In this document: one piece after another, positions 1-44,796 of the stretch
How the letters are laid out: each line of letters starts with the position of its first letter
Numbering within the stretch: position 1 is the stretch's first letter
Assembly: GCA_963556255.1 (NCBI GenBank)
Contig: OY744616.1
Coordinates: 3,688,405 to 3,752,404, forward strand
Length of the DNA: 64,000 bases
Reading direction: 5' to 3'
Source of the DNA: Allolobophora icterica
Lineage: Eukaryota; Annelida; Clitellata; Crassiclitellata; Lumbricidae
Made by a program: the position numbers and the translations under genes
Notes under the pieces: model-generated
Databases searched by the model: none
What the model was told of the DNA's origin: nothing
What the model saw: only the letters and a program-made list of their open reading frames with translations

Positions 1-430
1 GCTATGTTCTATAGCGTTGAAATCCACGTCACGCCGATTAAGTTATGAAATTTTTTATAGTAAATGAAAATGTACACTGTCAACCGTCAGCGCAAATGCT
101 AAGAGTTTCACAGTAGGTACTTATTAAACTGTATTTTTTAAATAATATAAAGGCTTTTAGCCTCAAGATTTTAGGTGCAGGGATGCAGTAATGAAAAATG
201 GCCTTAATTGGATATATATGTCAAAGCTTCAGCAGGCAACGCCCCGAACACGCAGATAGACGAGACTGTGTCCTCTGGACCTCGATAAACCAATAACATG
301 TAACCGATCTTTTAGCGACAAAAAGAGGCGTTCAGCTCGTATACGCGAAAATAAAAAATTTAAGGCTCATGTTGCCGGATCATCTGGTGCCACCATCCAG
401 ATCGACGTCTTTCAGCCCTATATCAGATTC
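1..430. other. No feature recognised
   Basis: Unique-looking, AT-rich sequence upstream of the microsatellites. No exon, repeat or RNA gene could be supported. Confidence 0.4.
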
Positions 431-433
431 CGA

Positions 434-846
<413 letters not shown>

Positions 847-1142
847 AACTAATTTGCCGCGCAAACCTTTTCACAACAGCGTTTCTGATTCAGGACCTAC
901 GATGAGAGAATACCCTCTCCAACCTTAGGGGTCATCCATGAAGGACGTCCGCAATGGGGGCACAATGGGGGCGAGGGGGTAATGACCAGTGCGGACGTCC
1001 GCATTTGAACTTTTAAATTTGATAGTTTTCTAAATACCACCTTGTTTCGACCTTCCCCGAAAGACAAAAGGTCAGTGACCTGATTGCCTCAAAACGGTAT
1101 AAACTTTACTGCGACTTTAAAGAGGATTACTGCACATCCTGA

Positions 1143-2339
1143 CAGGGCCGGATTAACCACTCGGGGGGCCCCATGCTAATTACACAAGAGGGCCCTTGTG
1201 GTATTGAGCATACCTGACAATAACTTATAGTAAAGAAGAGAAGAAGGGTCAATGCTGTGTGGATTGCAGCTCAAATTAGTAGTCAATACATAACAACACA
1301 ACTTTAACGCTTTGCATTACTTTTTTTTTACAGTAGGCCCTATATTGACAACATACAGTTAGCGTAAAATGCTAATCAAAATTCGAATCTGTTTATTCAT
1401 TGTTAACAGCTCAGAAATATTTGCGACTTTTAGCAGCTGCAAACTGTGTAAAAATGTCACCAAATGAAATCAAGTTAAGCACATCAACCTAAAAATGGGG
1501 GTACCAATTTCTTACATACAGGAAGTAAGGCGGAGACTGCGATCTCTGGGAAGGCTCATAATAAGAAAATATTGATTGGCATTGTTTAAAAAGTGGGGGT
1601 ACGGTATCCCAGTCAAAAAGTTGGGGGTACAGGTACCCCTCGTACCCCACAAATTGAGCCTAGCCTATGGCGATAACCAATAAGTTTAAGTATAAAACTT
1701 GCTTAACATAACATAAAATAACAAGGGTTTTAAGTGGTTCAGAAGACGTGTAGTCTGTGTAAGAATCACTGCACATTAACCTCGAACGCTTAATAGCCCA
1801 ATTTTTCTATCCTCTTCTTAAAAGCTGTTATAGTGTCCACTGAGACAGTACTATCATCCAAACCATTCCACAGGTCTACAACTCGTGTAGTAAAGAATTT
1901 CTGCCCTAATTTTCCTTTCGGTCTCTTAAATAATTTATACCTGTGTCCCCGAGTTGCCTTGTTACTTTGTTAGGTGCTGATTCAAAGAACCTATCCCACT
2001 CAAAGAACCTCTTGTTTCTACCTTGCAAGATGAGTTCGCCAGGAAACAAATCGCGTCGGAATCGAAACAAAAGTGACGTCAGCATAGATTATATACTGAC
2101 TGAAAGAAGTTGAGGCAAAAGAAACGCAATGTACACAGCAGTTGGTTGAATAACATTCAAATCTGTTGAGTGCAAATTCTTGCTTAAACTGAACCTAATG
2201 GCTCTTTCTTGTGAACAAATTATTATTTGGTTCAATAAATTCTGTGTTTTTCCTGCAGTATTCAGACTCCGTCAGGGGGCCCCTTTAAGCGGGGGCCCCA
2301 TGCTAAAGCATATTGAACATACTGGTTAATCCGGCCTTG
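1143..2339. mobile_element. Nested hAT-type element with 8-bp TSD CATCCTGA
   Basis: It starts CAGGGCCGGATTAACC and ends with the inverted GGTTAATCCGGCCTTG. CATCCTGA is duplicated exactly at 1135-1142 and 2340-2347. It contains no transposase but carries a LINE 3' fragment. Confidence 0.85.
1795..2040 (-). mobile_element. LINE ORF2 C-terminal fragment inside the hAT element
   Basis: The minus strand reads RGHRYKLFKRPKG, FFTTRVVDLWNGLDDSTV and ITAFKKRIEKL up to a stop, the usual tail of a non-LTR reverse transcriptase. It is 5' truncated. Confidence 0.65.
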
Positions 2340-2552
2340 CATCCTGATATGAAACCCAAAATATCACCTAAACGTGCGCAGGAACTGTGGAATAATTAAA
2401 AAAAGAATGATGATGACATTAAAAATTGGCTTCGGTGTACGGACGTCCGCAAAGGGGGAGGAGCGGGTACGGTGAAATGCGGACAAATGCGGACAAGGGG
2501 AGGTAGGGGTACAAAGTTAAATTTTTTGCGGACGTCCTTTATGGACGACCCC

Positions 2553-3400
2553 TTAGCAGCCGGGCATTCGCTGACGAGGATGCGTTTTCCTGGAGAGAAC
2601 CAGGAAAATTCTGTCCGGAACCGACGCGTTTTTCCGGTCTCGACAGTTTAACTTGGACTTCAATCCGATCTCGCATCCAGTGGACACTTCGCGCTGCCCT
2701 CTAAGCGACATCTGTTGCTTAGTTTACCCACGAGTCACGATAAGCGCTTCAGCGTACGGTAGTCTCAGAGGACACAAGGACAAGCAGAAACCCACAAGCA
2801 GATGATTTAAGACAGAAATCTGGGTCGTCTAGAATGAGCGTCGGCCGTCGTGGCGTATTAACCGTCTGCCTACGTTCGTGTTAGCGATCTAACAGCAGAT
2901 GCGGAACATGGAATTTACATTCCGCGCATCCATTAAGCGATTAAATCAGTGACGCCCTCTGCTGTCTGACGATGTTTCAGAAAAGCGGGGAATCAGCGCA
3001 ATCTGAGACGATCAACGAGAAAGACATAATCGCATCTATTGTAGTACTTTTCATGGTTCACAACCCATGTCCACGGAGAGATTGGTTCACGATAGTAAAT
3101 GCATGCATAGTGTAATGAAGTTTGCTTCTTATGGCATTTAGTGCGATTTACCACATTGCTTGCGTACCGTATACTAGTAAATATGAGCCCTTATGTATAA
3201 AAATGGCGAGTGTAGGGGTGAACCGTTTTAGGTCATTATTTTTAGAGCGATTATCTTGTAATCGTTTTATTACTACTCGACCAATGTGATTCGCAACTAT
3301 TAGAGTAAAAAACGCTTTTGTGGGACAGTCGCAGCGTTTAGAAGGCAAAGTTTGTTTGATCGAGGTGTTTCCATAAACGCGGAAGCTTTATGAGTAATTT
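2553..3400 (+). other. Gene A 5' flank shared with gene C
   Basis: Collinear with 56990-57790 upstream of gene C, with small indels. No coding frame. It may hold distal promoter elements; none could be named. Confidence 0.5.
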
Positions 3401-3596
3401 GTTTCGAAAGGCTTGTCGTGAAGGAAGTCAAACTTTCCCAGTGCGTTCGGTCTTTTTGTGGGATTGAATTGCGACGATTCGAATTAAATTGAATTAATCG
3501 GCGAATGCGTGATTAAATCGGTCACGACTGCCGGTATATAATTCAGTTTGAGGGACCGAGTTTCGATGAGCTAACAAGTTTGTCCAAGCTTCGAGA
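3400..3596 (+). promoter_or_regulatory. Gene A core promoter and 5' UTR, conserved in all three copies
   Basis: A TATATA at 3535-3540 followed by TTCAGTTTGAG and GACCGAG lies about 55 nt upstream of the start codon. The same arrangement precedes gene B (44590-44655) and gene C (57915-57980). The transcription start is not directly visible. Conservation may partly reflect recent duplication. Confidence 0.5.
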
Positions 3597-37093
<33,497 letters not shown>

Positions 37094-40000
37094 AACCAAT
37101 GATTTCTCTAAGTGTCTCTAAGTTTCTCAACCAATGCTGGTGCCGAAAAGTGTTGCAGTCCCACATCAAGCGTCTTGTGAGGGGACTACGAATTTAATGA
37201 CCAATTTAAAAACAGGAACCTGGACCATGTTTCACTTTCTCTCTGTATGTAAGTAATTGTTAATTGTAACTAGAATTCCACACGGAAGAGTAAACTACTT
37301 GAAGAAGTAAAAGACTTGAAGAGTGAACTACTTAGAGACACCTCTGTGCTAGCCTGTGTTGTGTTAAATGTCATTACCCTTCAAGATGCCCACATGGAGC
37401 CCGGATAGGACCCATAGTCCCATGTGGGACCCGTATAAAGCCCATACGGGTCCCATCTAATGGTCGTGGAGATGCTGGCAGGGAAAGAACAGTGAAACAA
37501 TGCACCAAAAACTAGAGGAGGAGTGAGTGTTGAGCAAAGCTAACGGATTCTCATCCAAAGTTGACAGATGGCATCATGTTCAGAGCCTCGATCTATGTAT
37601 GCTATTGCTCTGGATGTGGTATGCAGTATATGTACGCATGCATGCTTCTGCACATTTGTGTAGAGCATTTTTAGACCTCATGAAGGTGCCAAAGCATTCA
37701 TAATAGCCTGAGGACATTTGTAGTGAATGATATTTGAAGATAAAAGTTGATGTAGGATATGACATGAATGTGTAGCCATACACTTCGTAAAATTCCCACA
37801 TTAGTCTTGCTGTACATTAGTATAGAATTAATATACTGTTACCTGCTCTTTTAAAGTACCTCTCAGTAATGCTCTCTTAGTAAACTCGCGAAAGAGCTGC
37901 ACTGTTTTTGGTTTGTTGTTTTGTGACATTTGTTCTGCGACCACTGCTCGTGTTTTAGTTGTTTTAGTTCTCACTTGCTTCCAGTTGTGATTAGATTTAT
38001 TTGATTTGAAAAGACTTTCGACTCTGTTGACTTGTTTCTGTGGATATAACATCGGCCAATTCCAAATACGTTTCTTGCCAGTTTATGAATCGAGAAAACA
38101 AAATTTTGTTATTGGTAGCTGCTGTATTTTTCAAATGGCTTTTAACATAGATTTGTATTAGGAAGATTTTAGTATTAATAATAACTGAGCTTTTTGAAGG
38201 ATACATGTTACAACCTCATTTATGAGTTCTTTTTGAACCATACTTTTTCTCCCAGTTGATGACTTTACTTTCCTCTCGCAGATCGAGCTTGCCTGTAAGT
38301 AAATTGAGCACTGTTTTCTGAACTGGTTCCTATGAGTGGTTTCCGGTGTTGTGTGAAAATATGAGATTTTAAACTTTTAAATAGTTTGAAGTGGACCTTC
38401 AATTTCATGAGCACGACTAGCATGTATGTAACAACGCTAGTAATGCCCCGATTAAAAGGTAAGTGTGCAGGACACTAACTTACCTTTCAGATTGCATTGT
38501 AACACCACCCTGCCTCTCTGCCTTGGACCTTGGTGGACTGATTTTCTTCATATTTACCTGATAATACTTAGATTTTTATGCACCACTGGTTAATACCTTA
38601 TGCGTTAGCCATCGGAATGATAGAAGTTACTAATTACGATTAACGTTAAGCTATGTTCTACAGATCTTAGTGCTTTTGAATTGTTTTGTGGTTTGAGCAA
38701 AGGTTAGATATCAGTATACGGGAGTATTTTTTTATGTTGTTAAGATTACAGATGAACTTCTGAAAATGTTATAGGATTGTTACTGATTTTGCTGTAGAGT
38801 TTGTTTTTGAGATTCGTTGCATATTTAAAACCTTATCAAAATCTTATAAATGATTGCTGTTGAGATTTGAATGAGGCATTGTTCTTTAATATGTTTAACG
38901 TGTTTTACGGTGCCTAAAATTCAAACGTACTCTTTTACAGGACTTTGTGATGACACTTTGAGCTGTTGTGCTTTCATCATCATCTGCGTATGTAAATCAT
39001 TTTGTTATATTTGTGATATAATTCTGTTTTTCTTGTTCTGACTGGTAACTCAATTTGTTTTCTACTTGATCGACTTCACTTTGATTTTTCTTTACTTTCT
39101 CTATATCTTTATCATATTGTATATCTTACAGTGCGTGATTCAGTTAACTTTGCCAATATTTTTAATAAATTATACGTACTTGAGACTCTTTCCTAACTAA
39201 TTGAACCTGCATGCTATAACTGCTATTATCACTAGCATATCTTCTGCTCTTCTCCTGTTGCTAGTTCTTTGATCAGATCATGCGATTTTTATGTGTACCA
39301 GTTTTAAATGGCAGTACCATGAACTGCTACTGAAATTGCTATTCAACAGTATTTGCCCAGTTTACGATTAACTGCTCTGTATGGTTTAAGAATCATGGGT
39401 GTGGATTCGATGTAGTAAAGTGGTGTAATTATTACTGTTACTGTAATTGCGTGAATATTACAATCATTGTATATATATGTCGTAAGTGGTGTAATTGTTA
39501 CTGTTACTGTAATTTTGAAAATATTGCAATCATTGTAAATATATGTTGTAGTGAGCTATAAGTTACAAATATGTTACCATTTGAAACCTTGATGTATTGA
39601 TTGGATATACCAGAGGTAGTTACATTCCTGCTCAATTTTGATCTTAGGAAGTGACATGGCAGAGCTCTGTGATCGATTTCACCATGTCATTTTCCGATAT
39701 TCGGCTAAGATTTTTTCTCAGTATACCCGAGTGATTACTATTATGTCAAAAAGCCGCAGTTTCTGATATTCAAACTCAGCTACTCTGATATATTCTGCGG
39801 ACAAAAAAGATTTTGTGAAATTGTGCCTTAGAATTGTTAGCAGGCAGTCAAGTCTGGACTATTTATATATGGAATAAGTAGCCCTATAGCCTTGCAGAAA
39901 CTACAGTGCGACAAACAAGTTAATTATCTATAAAGAGTCTGAAAATAAAATGCAGTATGTATAAGTTTACTTTCCAGAAGACTATGATTGTAAAAGTTTG

Positions 40001-40172
40001 TAGGAGTAAGGGCTTGTCGAAAAAATGTCTGCAAAATTATCTACTTTTTACCCGTACATCCGCTTAGGGTTTGCATTTGTTACCATCCCCATTCACTTTG
40101 CGGCCGTCTGCCCTCCAATCAGGTACCGGTACTAAGGCCGGGATTAGGCTACTCTGTTAATCTTGCTGGGCT
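37094..40172 (+). other. Gene A 3' UTR and downstream sequence
   Basis: AT-rich, largely repeat-free sequence with no convincing open frame on either strand. Candidate poly(A) signals AATAAA lie at 39164-39169 and 39944-39949, so the 3' UTR may be 2-3 kb long. A strong stem-loop lies at 37426-37454. Confidence 0.4.
37426..37454. other. Perfect 11-bp stem-loop just downstream of gene A stop
   Basis: GGGACCCGTAT, a 7-nt loop, then ATACGGGTCCC. A second weaker pair (CCCACATGG / CCATGTGGG) lies immediately 5'. It falls in the presumed 3' UTR. Confidence 0.6.
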
Positions 40173-41465
40173 CATGGGCGCCCGCAGCATAGGTCAAGGG
40201 GGTCGCGTGACCCCCCCTGGAAATGAAGATGTGACTGCCAAGAGAATCATGGATACTGAAAACCTTACTCTCTGAGTTTGAAAGCAACAGCAAGTGCTGG
40301 CTGTTGACGAGAACCCCAGAATTGATGCACTATAGAATTAATAGAAATAACACAGTAGGCCTAATGGAACCTACCTAGAGCCGGCCAATGCCAGCCCTGA
40401 TTTTAGGGTCAGCAAGCTAAGGCGACTAACCAGAGAATCCTGGATACTGGAAACCGTATATACTCTCGGTCTGAAAGGTTAAACAGGTGTTGGCTGTTGA
40501 AAGATAGCTTGGGTTTCTCTCTGCATGGTTCAAATGCGGAGGATGGTGACACGCGCAGTAGATGTCTTTTGAGGGTTTTAGCGCAGTCACTACGTCAGAG
40601 GCCCACGGGACCCCTGTAGCAGATCGTTGTCAAATCGATTTTCGGTTTGAGCGCACCCCCTCTACAAGGCCTCCAGAGGCCCACGGACTCCTGTAGCAGA
40701 TCGCTTTCAAATCGATTTTCGGTTTGAAAATAGGGCCTCTCCAGACAGTCGGTGGAATCCACGGACGCACGGACCCTAATAACAGATTTGATCTCAGATC
40801 GATTTTCGGTTTGGGGACCAATGAGCCCTTACAGCAAAAAATGGATTTTGACGGCCTACAGAGCAGATCGATTATCATGGCTGAAAAAAAGGTGACACCG
40901 ACCTATAAAGTTTTTATTTACGCCGCCATCCAAGCAACTAATCGTATGGTGGAAGAGGAGGAAGCAGGTTCAGATCTGTAAAAGAGCAGTGTTTTATGTT
41001 TTGAGTGAAAGCCATGTGGACAGATGACAAGAGGTAAGGTCTTGGTGAGTTCGTAGGAAGGATCTGATATTTGTCGTAATTCTGGTGAGAGTTTATTCAA
41101 GAGAAGCAGAACAGCTATGGCTATAAAGCGATTTGCAAATTTGAGCGATGAGGTGACAGAAGGGCGAAGTGTTAGGGCGGATGAAGAGCGGGTTGAGCGG
41201 CCTAGTTGGACTGTGAATAACTGACGAAGATAGGAGGCACACCGTACATCCGACACATCATACATCCGACCCCGAAATTTTGAAGAAACACCAAAAAAAG
41301 GTCATCACACGAAATTTTTTTACCGCTTTATGAGCAGATCAGTTCAAAACTCTTCTTTTTACCAGATCAATTCAAAAGTGTCCCCCCCACCTGTCAAACA
41401 AGATCGCCGCCAGTGCTCCCGGCCGTGACTGACCTCCCCTGCAAAAAATCCTGCGGGCGCCCATG
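40173..41465. mobile_element. hAT-type element with 8-bp TSD GCTGGGCT
   Basis: 15-bp perfect terminal inverted repeats CATGGGCGCCCGCAG and exact GCTGGGCT at 40165-40172 and 41466-41473. Inside, a roughly 77-bp sequence with CGATTTTCGGTTTG recurs three times (40600-40820). No clear transposase. Confidence 0.82.
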
Positions 41466-41473
41466 GCTGGGCT

Positions 41474-43234
41474 AACTATGCTACGGGGTTTGGTACTTTG
41501 AAACTGTCGTGTTCACCAAAAGGGAATCTAATTTGATTCAATGCAGTAGGGACTGCATGCTGCCTGAATGAAACTTGTGTTAAGGCAAGAGGTTGTATTT
41601 AAATTACTACATATTACATTTTGATGCGGACTTCCGCGTTGGGCATAGTCCCCTACCCTCTCAGCCGCCGCGGTAACGCTTTACACTCGCTGTAAGTGCA
41701 GACATCCTTTTAATGGACGAACCCGCAGTGGCTTTGAATTTGCATGTGATGTTTGAGCAACTTAATAGACACTGTGAGTACGATTACACATGTATTGTGG
41801 AAAAGTTTGTATATCACTGAACATTTGATGGGACCATTATTATAGGGGCTATACGGGTCGCATATAGGCAGGGCTGTAGTGGTAAAATTAGAGGTGAGTA
41901 TACGCTACCGGTTAGTTTTCCTAAACAAATCAGAGGCGAGTATACGCTACAGTGTTTTGTGAGTAGACGCTGCAGTATTTTAATATAAATAAATATGAAT
42001 GTTTTCTGAGGTGAGCATACGGTCTCTTGAGGTGAGTATACGCTGTATACCCGCGTATACCCTCGGCTACAGCCCTGCATATAGGAATATGGACCACAAA
42101 TAGGCATCTGGCACGTCATATTTCAATATAGGCATTATGGTAAAAATCTAGAACGAGGACCCAATGTTCAGTTGCAGTATTGTAAGCAAAAATGATCTGA
42201 GCTAGACTCTACAAAACTGTTCTGTATGGCTATGACTGTATTGTTACTTTGTGGAAGTGAAAATTTTAATTTGCGTTGATATTTGAATAAGTCTGTGAAA
42301 GCGTAGAAGAAAACGCTAAAGGAATGCGCATGAATCGATGATTACGTTTATTGTTTGGTTTCGTATCTGTATCAAGTAAAATTTGAATAAGATGTTTTAA
42401 AGTGATTTATTTACTTTTGTTACTCTTTTGAATTCGCAGCATAGTGTAAAATATTTTTGGTCTCACTTCTTACGGAGCACATCATCAGAACGTTGTTTAT
42501 TTCCATGAAAGTTGTATATTATCAGTTTGTATGACAAATCTGGTATCATCTCGAACAATGGTTTGCTATTGGTTGTTGAATCTATCGTTGGTTTTAAAGA
42601 ATTTCGTATATATTTCTAACAACAACTTTGTACTGTTTACGCTGTTCTTTCTCAACTAGTTTGCTATTAGTTCTTCACTAAAAACTCACCTTTTCAGGAT
42701 TAATTTCCTCCTTAGGTGGTTAATTTCCGTGTTTTGAATTCCGTTCTTGACCCTGGAGTTCTTGGCCCTCCGGACTGACCCTGGAATTTGCTTTGCATAA
42801 ACATTTTGCTTAGTAAAGCGAGCACAAGTACAGTGGCGCTATAGAAGTGCTTAGATTATTGTTCCTAACTCAAGTGCAGCCGGTCCCTACCCCGGTACAC
42901 TGAAATGTATGGAGTATGTAACCGAATTGTCATTTGATCCGCCCTTGCGAAATAAACATTAAAGAGGTCTTTTATAAACGACGTCCGCAACTGACAATTG
43001 CTTAGGGCGCGCTTTTCCGGTTGTCCGCAATTGGCATTACCCTCTTAAATCTTCCTTTCAGAGTTCGCACTCCAACTCAGTATTCAGGCCCAAATATGGA
43101 TCTGATAGTGCTAACTGTGTCTCAAGGAGGGGTACCATCGTTCTGCCGCGTTCAGCAACGCGATTCTTGGTTTGTTAGTTGCTGTTAACCGACGCTGTGT
43201 CATAACGAAGTGACTCTCCTTTATCGCTACCAGG
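41474..43234. other. Intergenic sequence between genes A and B
   Basis: No exon recognised. AATAAA occurs at 42951-42956. Two short stretches (about 41630-41730 and 42965) resemble the Harbinger-like ends at 928-2552. Confidence 0.35.
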
Positions 43235-43428
43235 CAGGGCCACCGACAGAAATTCCGGGCCCCTAGGCAGGGCAGTCACGGGTCCCTAAACTATGATTAG
43301 GCTTTATGAGAAAAGTTGATTACGGCCCCGGCTCGGGCCCTTAAAAATCGGCCGGGCCCCTAAAAATCGCTGGAAAATCGCCGGGCCCCTGGGCATTTTC
43401 CCCCCCTGCCCCCCTCTCGGCGGGCCTG
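43235..43428. mobile_element. hAT MITE with 8-bp TSD CTACCAGG
   Basis: Ends CAGGGCCACCGA and complement of CAGGCCCGCCGA. CTACCAGG is exact at 43227-43234 and 43429-43436. The 194-bp body is GGGCCCC-rich. Confidence 0.8.
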
Positions 43429-43721
43429 CTACCAGGTACTGCCAGTGTTAGTGTACGGACAGTGGAGTCCCAGTTAACGGGACTCAAATTTGATCCAACT
43501 CAATAGAAACGGCTCGAATGAAGTTTGTGTTTAAAGCACCACAGGTTGTAGTGAGTAACTGTCCCAAATGTAGCGTGTAATGACACGAGTGCAAATCATT
43601 ATCATCAGTTCCTGGCGCTAGCTATTTGACGATATGGGTACAAATAAGAAGGGCCCCCATAATGTATGCGCCTTGGGGCCCCGTTTTCTGTAAACCCGCC
43701 TCTGACTCGATAAAAAAAAAT

Positions 43722-43893
43722 TTTGCATTGTAGATATCTGGACTGTTCCTTGAAAGCATCTTTTAGTGTAATAGTTGCGAATTACATTGATAAACGATTA
43801 CGACATAATCGCTCTAAAAGTAATGACCTACAGCGGTTCAGCCCCACGGTCCGCTGTTGGGAAAAGGTTTGCGCGGCACATTAATTAGGCCTA
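43722..43893 (-). other. Inverted copy of the distal upstream block of genes A and C
   Basis: The reverse complement matches two separate parts of the A and C flanks: GTGCCGCGCAAACCTTTT (A about 854, C about 56884) and the GAACCGC...AATTCGCAACT block (A about 3220-3310, C about 57650-57710). Here they are joined directly, with the intervening DNA missing. Confidence 0.75.
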
Positions 43894-43904
43894 TATATAT
43901 ATAT

Positions 43905-43916
43905 CCTATGTGCGTG

Positions 43917-43988
<72 letters not shown>

Positions 43989-43992
43989 TGTG
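43905..43992. repeat. (CGTG)n microsatellite
   Basis: Tetranucleotide tract upstream of gene B. Confidence 0.9.
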
Positions 43993-44579
43993 ATGGAAGA
44001 GGGAGGAAGGAGACGGAAGGAATGGAAGGAAGAAGTAGGCCATAAAATTAAGGTTGCACGGGACCACGGTCCGGTTCTTCGCAGTGTTACATAAAAAATA
44101 TAGAAATCTTGAGTTCTCCATTGTACGAATGTACGATACATGAAACTGCGTATCTTATCATTTAATAATGTAATGCAATGTAATGTAATTAATAAGTTAG
44201 TAGGCAAAACAATAATAAATTAAAATTATATACTTTTACATGAATGCTAAACTGTAAAAAATAGAAAACAGTTTATATTTAAAATAATTCAAATTTCAAA
44301 AATTTATTTTTTATAATTGAAAAATTATTTTCATTCGTTTGGGGAGCCATCAGAGATTTAGGGGCCATAGGCGCATGCCTAGTGCGCCTAGGGCCTGGAT
44401 CGAGTGTGTTTGCAGCCAACGCGGAAGTTTTGCAAGTAGGCCTAAGTCCCCTAACTGTTTTGAAAGGCTTGTCGTAAAGGAAGTCAAACTTTCCAGTTGC
44501 TTTCGGTCTTATTGTGGGGTTGAACGCATATCAATTGCGACGGTTCGAATTAGTTAAATTTTATCGGCGAATCGGTTAT

Positions 44580-44655
44580 TGAAACGGACACGATATATAT
44601 TCAGTTTGAGGGACCGAGTTTCGCTGAGCTAATACGTTTTGTCAGTGTTTCGAGA
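44580..44655 (+). promoter_or_regulatory. Gene B core promoter
   Basis: GATATATATTCAGTTTGAG followed by GGACCGAG, 55 nt above the start codon, matching the gene A and C promoters. Upstream of about 44450 the similarity to A and C breaks down, and the distal block is inverted (43722-43893). Confidence 0.45.
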
Positions 44656-44796
44656 ATGGAGGGACGCGGTTTTGTTTTGATCTCAAGGCAGAAGAAACGT
44701 ATCGGAATTTTGTGGATTTTGTTAATCGCTGCGGTGAATTCCTGTCCGGATGTTGATAACAAGACGATGGATTGTGACATAGGCCTACTTTCGGTG
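44656..44796 (+). CDS. Gene B exon 1: signal peptide
   Basis: 47 codons ending phase 0 before GTATGT. It is nearly identical to gene A exon 1 but carries a 6-bp insertion (GGCCTA) that turns DILPV into DIGLLSV and creates the octamer TAGGCCTA at 44780-44787. Confidence 0.85.

Larger units (their letters stand above)
928..2552. mobile_element. Harbinger-like non-autonomous DNA transposon, TTA target duplication
   Basis: The 27-bp terminal inverted repeats begin GGGGTC and include AAGGACGTCCGCAA, matching at 25 of 27 positions. TTA flanks both ends (925-927, 2553-2555). Gene C has the collinear empty site (AGCATTAGCAG near 56957). About 420 bp is the element itself; the rest is a nested hAT. 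The 3-bp TWA duplication suggests PIF/Harbinger, but no transposase is present. Degenerate relatives may lie near 41630-41730 and 42965. Confidence 0.75.

Noticed and set aside
41814..42119. Minus-strand open frame of 101 codons with YSPQETV-like repeats
   Set aside because: Arises from a short GTGAGTATACGCT direct repeat; no homology or splice sites recognised.
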